The translations under genes were made by a program, and so were the position numbers. A DNA stretch of 64,000 nucleotides, taken from NCBI GenBank assembly GCA_963662175.1, contig OY759215.1:17039079-17103078 (forward strand), given 5' to 3'. Shown piece after piece: positions 57,756 through 64,000 of this stretch. The notes beneath the pieces are model-generated. The model was not told the origin of the DNA and did no database searches. It worked only from the letters and a program-made list of their open reading frames with translations. The stretch's first letter is position 1, and every line of letters begins with the position of its first letter. Origin of the DNA: Aradus depressus (Eukaryota > Arthropoda > Insecta > Hemiptera > Aradidae).

Positions 57756-58776
57756 CTTTCCTAGTTAATTCTTCGATGAGCAGTTTTCAACGGAATTTCA
57801 AGTTTTCCGACCTCCTAAATCCAAAATTAAAAAAAAAAGTCTGTCTGTGAACACGATAACTCCCGATAGAATGAATATGTAGACACATTTTATAACGTAT
57901 CCAGAACCCTCTCAGGACGACACAAATTGATTTTCAGCTAAATCAGCCAAGAGGATGAAAGATTAGGGGGTGACAACACAAAAACTCTAATAACTGCCGT
58001 TGTAATGAATTTATTGTACACGAAAATTTATATGTAAATTCAAAGCTCTATATGGAAGTCCTCTATTAATTTTCAGCGGAATCAGCCTTAAGGGAGGGGG
58101 GATCAACTCAAAAATCCCAATGTATCGTCATGAAATTTAATATTTTAATCCACAATTCGTATCAATAAATACGATTTTTAGAGACCTTCTTAGTTTCATT
58201 TAATGTATTTTAATAATTCCAAATATTGGCCCTTACTGGTCTCATTCTATTAAATTTATTTTCTCTTCATTTAGAAATACAATATTTCATCCATCAGGAC
58301 ATTTTCAAGTACAAACTGAAAAATATTACATAGTAATGAACGTCAAAAAATTGGAATCTAATCTTGTTTCTCTAACTTACATTATAACATCTTCATTTCT
58401 TGTTATGCTATGAAACATTATTTTTTATAACATAGCGTGTCCAAATCTAACATATATTACGCTTCTGTAAAAAAGTATTTCCAAAATATCTCACTGTATA
58501 TGTTTAATATTACTTATAATTATTGAAATTATTAGAAATCATTGTAAAAAAGGGTCAATAATTGGAATTATTAAAATACCTACATTAAATTAATATTTTA
58601 ATTCAAAACCCCATCAGGATGACAAGTATTAATTTTCCGCGAAATCAGTCGATGTCAAAATTTCTTATGAGCATTCAGAAGCCACTACGTAAGTCAAGAA
58701 TTGAGTTTTCGTCCCAACGGTCGACTGGCTTCAGAGGGAGAACGAAAACGTAATAGATTAATTCGTGCTGGGGAAG
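57756..58776 (+). mobile_element. TA-flanked MITE, interrupted
   Basis: Begins CTTTCCTAG after TA (57754-57755) and ends CTGGGGAAG before TA (58777-58778), with the family's internal sequence at 57781-58140 and 58600-58776. The 450 bp between look unrelated, so a later insertion is likely. Confidence 0.7.
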
Positions 58777-59176
58777 TACCGTGATTCACCGACAGCGTTT
58801 CTTGAAGATTTTGGTTTTCCGCTACCGACACAGACCGCAAAAATGTATTAGGACCATGGAGAGGCACCTACTAAGTATTACACTTTTATAATTATTAAAT
58901 GTTAATTATCAAACAAAACTTTTGGTTGTTTTTAATTATAACCTAAATAGACTGTACGCTTCGAGAGCTGAACACCAATATTTTAAAACCAATAATATTG
59001 GTAGTTTTAAAACCAATCAATAAAAGATAAAGTGGTAGATATACTTGCTCGAAATCATGCCCACGAAGGTTATTTATATTACAAATTGTCAATAAGTAAC
59101 TTCTTCAATTAATAAGACAAAGGAGAAACAAAAACTTAGCAGCGACAACGTATAATGGCCTCATTTTAAAGGATTA

Positions 59177-59515
59177 GTAGTTATGATGACTCATGCCCGG
59201 GCTCTAACTACTAGATCATATCGCCTACTACCAGAGTGCTCTTTTATCACTCTGGTGGACATGAGCCTGACTCTACTGTGGGAATCCTAAATTTTGCCTA
59301 CCCTAAATTTTTATTCACCTAGGGCAGGGGTCTTTAACGAGTACCTGACATCGTACAGGTTCGGGACCATCGCATAACGTCTCATCCGAAGGACGGCGTG
59401 CTAAAGTTTATTTTACCTCCCAGATAAAATAAACTAAGGGCCTCAGCCGGGTTTCAAACCCACGACCTTGAGCTCAGAAGGCAAGCTCGCATACCACTGA
59501 GCTACCGGAGCCCTC
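59177..59515 (-). mobile_element. Complete SINE with target-site duplication
   Basis: A 339-bp antisense full-length copy flanked by a 13-bp duplication TTTTAAAGGATTA at 59164-59176 and 59516-59528. Together with the 4110 copy it fixes the ends of the family. Confidence 0.93.
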
Positions 59516-59799
59516 TTTTAAAGGATTATATTTAATAGAATATTGGGTACATGTTGGTTATGTCCCAGTCACCGTCTCTAAGGTAGTACATACACTAATG
59601 TATTATTACGACAGTGTATTAAAAAAAAGTTCTCAATGCACTATTCAGGGAGGAAAACATGGTTCTAAGTGGGTGGGACATAATGTACAATTGCCGAATA
59701 TGGTTCTAAACTCTAAACAGTATTTTCATTGCTCGCACGATTTCAACATGACGGCTCAAAATTTTACTACAGAATACAATCATTATGAAGAAACTGAAC

Positions 59800-60540
59800 A
59801 TTCATAAGTCGGTTAACCGAGCTGGAATTATGTTAAATGTTTTTACATTGAGGCCTAACGTATTGCATATTTTTGAGACATCAAATTGTTGTTAGTTATG
59901 AACTTTACGTTTCCTTAACAGATCAATCGAAAGTGGATTATGCAACCTGGAAGAGATATTTAGATGTAATTTTGAAAGGGCACATATTTGCTTCCGAAGG
60001 GCATTATCTCAATAAAATCCAACAATATTGTCTAACTCCAAGTGCAACTCCAATAATGAAACTGGAATAAGTAGAATTACCGTATTTGTAAATCATTCTC
60101 GAAATATGGTGGAAACTTATAGAAAGCTGGGTATCAAAAGAGCAAAAACATTTTTTTGTAAAATTATTTATTTATATTGAATAAAACTGACCTAACCTAA
60201 TACATTACATTAGAAAAAAAATGTATTTATGTGCATAAATAAAAATATTTATAATATATAGGGTATGTTTTGTTTAATTCACCAATATGTTTTTTTAAAA
60301 GGGATTTTACATGGAACTATTTATCGTATGGCTGAAAAGGTTAGGCCTTTCCCCATCCATATATTGAACAACTAAAAAAAATAACACAAATTGCATCTCT
60401 AACATTAAATAAAGAAAATAAGATGGCTCAGTTCATAACTAGGGCAACGATTTGATGTCTCAAAAACTTAAATGCGTTAGGCCTAAATGAAAAACATTTA
60501 AAATAACTAATCGTTAATCGACTTATGAATATTCATACGA
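59800..60540. repeat. Diverged inverted repeat, about 110-bp arms
   Basis: Left arm 59800-59910 and right arm 60430-60540 are inverted copies (cattcataagtcggttaac and its complement; gaggcctaacgtattgc and gcgttaggcctaa; gagacatcaaattgttg and its complement). The 520-bp middle has two short plus-strand open frames but no recognised protein. Confidence 0.75.
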
Positions 60541-60927
60541 GCCTTGTTATTTGCTAAAACAAAAAATTAAACTTATCAACTAAAATCCTTACAAGCATCA
60601 TGTTTCTATTGGAATGGCGTCTATTGGACAGGAATTAGTAACGACACTAACACAATATAACAACCATACGTTTATGTTAAAACATGAAATTAATATTTAT
60701 TTAAATAAAATAAACCTTTAATAAATACTTAAATCATGCGGTTATTTACATTCAAGAACTGAAGTCAGCTGATGACAAATATGGTTTAATCCAATAAGAA
60801 ACTCGCAAAATTAAATGTTGTTAATTTAATAGGAAAAATATGGTACAAACAGGGAAAACTTCATAGGATATATGTAACACTAAAATCAACCATATCAGTT
60901 TTCAAAACAGCTGATAGGTGGACTGAC

Positions 60928-60937
60928 GCGCATGCGC
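60928..60937. promoter_or_regulatory. NRF1/Ewg-type palindrome GCGCATGCGC
   Basis: A perfect 10-bp palindrome inside GACTGACGCGCATGCGCAGT, the only such CpG-rich site seen in this AT-rich flank. NRF1-family proteins bind GCGCATGCGC. It lies 3.5 kb upstream of the GTSF1-like start, where that gene's missing 5' exon and promoter should be. The link is inference. Confidence 0.45.
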
Positions 60938-61249
60938 AGTCATTTGAAAAGAACAAAAACTTGTTGCTTTTTCATCTTATCAATTTTCAAAATCTCTTTT
61001 GCTAGATTAAAACTTAATTTATAAAGAAATTTAAAATAACCATGATAGAAAATTGTAAAGACAATTTGAGAAAGTTTCATGACCGTTGAACTCAACCTTA
61101 TATTTATGAAAATTTTATATTATTTGCTCACAGGATGTAAAATAAACTATAGTCTGACCTCTCAAAGATTTGATTAATTCTTGTTAGCAGTCTTTCGAGG
61201 TTGCCCTCATCATTAGGCAGTCTGATAAAACAATCTTGAAAACAACATA

Positions 61250-61810
61250 ATATAAAATGTTTTAGTAAATAACAGTTTTAAAAATTTTAAATAAACTTAT
61301 ATAACAATTTACCAATTTAAAATTTCATAAATGAGGACAGATATGTTATTTCTCTTCCCTATCTGAGTCACTACTATTATTTTCCTTTTCTGCTAGAGTT
61401 GCCAACTAGCGTCGTCACTTCAAGCACCAAGACACATCTTCACTTAACGCGTTCTCTTGTCTCTACTTATGTAAAAGTCAAACTTCAGACTCTCAGATAA
61501 CATGTTATTATATATATGTGTTCATATATATATAAATATATTTTTTATGTTCCCTCCTCAAATTTTATTCGTGGTGGGGGGGGGGGGGGAGGCACCCTTT
61601 TTTTACGTGTCGAGATACTATTGAAAATAAGATATCTGCTCCTAAGGGTTCTTTTAACTCGGAAACTATCTACTAAACATATTAAATGTTTTGATAAATA
61701 AGAGTTTAAAAAAATTTAAATAAGCATACATAAAAAACTGTCTAATTATTTAAAATTTCATGGATAGGGAGAGATATGTTATTTCTGTTCCCCATCAGAG
61801 TCACAACTGT
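61250..61810 (+). repeat. Direct repeat, about 130-bp units
   Basis: 61250-61375 and 61675-61805 share taaatgttttgataaata-like and aaaatttcatggatagg-like blocks and gagatatgttatttctgtt, at about 80%. A piece between them (actcggaaactatctacta) recurs at 62463. Confidence 0.65.
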
Positions 61811-61925
61811 TAGGGAAGGCAAAATTCTGGTCTCCCGCTGTAGAGTTAACAGGGAAGGAAACAGGGAAAAGAATTCGATGCCTAGGTCCTAGGTTCACAC
61901 AACAACCCTCCCAATAAATCTAAAT
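61811..61925 (+). mobile_element. 3' end of second SINE subfamily
   Basis: Matches 4810-4925: ggcaaaatt block, gagttaacagggaagg, cctaggttcacac and accctcccaataaatct. No head remains. Confidence 0.55.
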
Positions 61926-62120
61926 CTGTTTATGGTTAACTATCATCGTTTCTGTTTGCTGCCTATCTACGGACATTGCTGTACTCAAGTGTTTTTCAGA
62001 AAATATGTGAAAACGGTACCACAAAGCCCACCTACATATATTCTATATTTCTTTCTTCACAATTTTAGCTAACTAAAACTAGAAAAAAATAACTAAATAG
62101 ATACTTATTTTATCTTTACA

Positions 62121-62272
62121 TGTGGTGTCTAATGAGCTGAGGATCGCGAGTTGGAAATCTAGACGGGGCTCTTAGTTATTTAACTGGTAAGTGAAAAAAA
62201 CTTTGAGCATGTCGTCCTTCGGGCCGAGCTTTAAGTGATGATGACGAACATGTTAGACTTTAGGTACAGGTG
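62121..62272 (+). mobile_element. Old degenerate SINE
   Basis: Recognisable pieces are gagctgaggatcgcgagttgg (head, decayed B box) and gtcgtccttcgggccgagctttaa (core, degenerate). Confidence 0.6.
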
Positions 62273-62589
62273 AAATTCCATGGCAATTCAAAGAGGGGTT
62301 ATTGAGCTAGCACCAATCTTATGCTGCGCCCCCCATCTCATTCATTGTTATTGAGACGTCACATAACCTATTTTTCATTTGGGCTTATAAGAGTGCTACA
62401 TGTGAAATTCCACGACAATCCAAAAAGCCATTAGTGACTCCGCAGTATTATGGGTTCTTTAAACTCGGAAACTACCTACTAAACATATTCAGAAATACCT
62501 ATGTCCATGAATCTAATTCGTCATCTTTCTGGGTAGGTTTATAGGATAGAACAATTTAAAACAGTTTCTAGTCACCAAAGTAATGGGGT

Positions 62590-63610
62590 GAACTTTGCGG
62601 CCTCCCGCAACATGATCATAGGCGCGACAGTTGGACCACAAGAACATCCATAAAGCCACCCGAAGATGTCCGGATGGTGAAACCTTCAATCAGATTGACC
62701 ATGTCCTGATCAACGCACGCCATCCGTGTGACCTACTGGAGGTCAGAGTCAGGAGGGGCTCCGAACACTACCGTCTAACGTTAAGAAAGAAAGGTGGGCA
62801 CGGATGGAAAGATTTAATGTAGGCCGGCTGAAAGAAGAAGACAAAGCCAGAGAGTACACCACGAAACTAACAAAGCATTATAGGATGAGAGACTAGGAGT
62901 GATGCTTTAATGACATATGGAGGGGCTTGTAGAGTGGAGGAGTACATGCGGCTGCATAGAGTAGAAAAAAGAGTTTGCGGCTAAAAGAGTATGAAGGAAA
63001 GAAAGCTGACGGGGGAGTTCTCCCCTTTGTAAAAACAAGGATGACAATATTATCAATGAAAAGAAGAAAATTCTACAAAGAAGGCTGGAACACATAGACG
63101 ACCTGCTAAACGATGGAAACTGTAACGAAGAGGAAAAAGAAGAGACTGGTGAGAGCCAGGAAAGAAGAACTGTCTTCCAAGTAGTCTAATCGTAGTAGAA
63201 GTCTAATCTGTCCGTGGAACTAAGGGTCAGGAATGGAGAAAGTCAAGGAGATGCCTTGGCGTGCCTTCTGTTAAGCTTTGAACTGGAAACAGTGGTGAGT
63301 CACGAGTACAGACACAAGGGCCCATATGTCATAAGTCCGTGCAAATCCTGGCCTATGCGAACTATACAGATATCATCGCAAGGATCAAGCGGGACTTGGA
63401 GAGGGCTTTCTTTGCCGTCTACAATACAGCCAAGGAAATTGGACTGCAGGTAAACGAAGACAAGACAAAGTACATGGCGGCAGGTACACGAGTAAGACAG
63501 AACCCACCATGAAGATTGGGACATACTCCTTCCAGGCTGTCGGAGGTTTTGTATACCTGGGCTCATACGTCAGCATTGACAACAAGGTGAAAGAGAAGAT
63601 ATAACGGAAA
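62590..63610 (+). pseudogene. RTE/BovB-like non-LTR retrotransposon relic
   Basis: Endonuclease end: NFAASRNMIIGAT, a frameshift, then HKATRRCPDGETFNQIDHV and RRGSEHYRL. Linker: RFNVGRLKEEDKAREY. Reverse transcriptase: RNGESQGDALACLLLSFELE, then LAYANYTDIIARIKRD, GLQVNEDKTKYM and FVYLGSYVSIDNK. The catalytic FADD/YADD box is replaced by YANY, and several frameshifts are present. The relic is inactive. Confidence 0.87.
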
Positions 63611-63619
63611 GTTCCTGCA

Positions 63620-64000
63620 TTTCGACCTGAAACTCCAAGTTATGTAGGAAATATTTAAATTCAAGACAAAAAACTTTTTCGCACGATATGCAAGGAAGCA
63701 AAAAGTAATTTTAAAAAACTGTTCTACCTCCATAGTCATACTGTTTGAATATGGCGGGCACTGATATCCAGCAATACGTCACAGTCCATTGCTACACACA
63801 CAATGAACCAACCTATCTAATCAGTGACCCTACTTTTCAGTATTGATACCGAGTTAAAAATTGAATTTTTGTTAGTTATTTTTATCATTCTGTTTGTTTA
63901 CAGTTAATTTTTTTTAATTTAATCTATTTATTATCCTGAAACATTATTGGATTAACTGATGCAAGGAGCCTGTGTTTCACGAATACTAGGGAGACATCAC
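63620..64000. other. No feature seen
   Basis: Sequence after the RTE relic; no coding or repeat structure recognised. Confidence 0.4.

Noticed and set aside
59598..60070. Two plus-strand frames of 69 and 65 residues
   Set aside because: They look mildly protein-like but have no domain, no splice support and lie in or beside an inverted repeat; kept only as part of that repeat.

Overview
The window is animal nuclear DNA, almost certainly from an insect. The evidence is strong AT richness, spliced genes with long introns, a Spätzle-family gene (an arthropod protein family), Jockey-like and RTE-like non-LTR retrotransposon relics, and many copies of a tRNA-headed SINE. A hemipteroid insect is a guess from the look of the repeats; the sequence does not settle it.

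Two host genes could be rebuilt exon by exon with splice sites and phases that agree. (1) Plus strand, 22458-37351: a secreted Spätzle/neurotrophin-like cystine-knot ligand of 212 residues in four coding exons (22458-22490, 33592-33671, 35270-35476, 37033-37351). The first intron, of 11.1 kb, cuts the signal peptide. (2) Minus strand, 57450-48088: a GTSF1/Asterix-like piRNA-pathway protein of 354 residues in six coding exons. It has two CHHC zinc fingers and a short acidic EEDWDE motif, then a long GC-rich tail with three Pro-Trp motifs and RG repeats. That tail makes it about twice the usual GTSF1 length. It is the most interesting protein-level feature here.

The rest is repeat-rich. From 1 to 22 kb there are SINE copies, a roughly 340-bp-arm palindrome (5746-6552), four tandem arrays (69-bp tRNA-like units at 6839-8575, 16-bp at 10261-10860, 56-bp at 15686-16305, about 33-bp at 18390-18600), a LINE relic split by a SINE (12000-13030), a Jockey relic (14370-14690) and a tandem SINE pair (19922-20625). 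From 22 to 37 kb lie the Spätzle gene and its introns, which hold SINEs, TA-flanked MITEs, a perfect 124-bp-arm hairpin (28350-28613), two LINE fragments and an antisense unit with a good TATA-plus-initiator promoter and a broken acidic ORF (33695-34860). From 37 to 48 kb is mostly empty AT-rich DNA with a full-length MITE and a large diverged foldback (46098-46925). From 48 to 57.5 kb lies the GTSF1-like gene, with SINEs and a foldback MITE in its introns. From 57.5 to 64 kb there are a MITE, a complete SINE with target-site duplication, an NRF1-type palindrome that may mark a promoter, and a frame-broken RTE-type retrotransposon.

The two genes are not functionally linked by anything visible: one encodes an extracellular ligand and the other a small-RNA silencing cofactor. 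No tRNA, rRNA, CRISPR or bacterial-type feature was found. All calls come from reading the sequence by eye; no database search or alignment was run.
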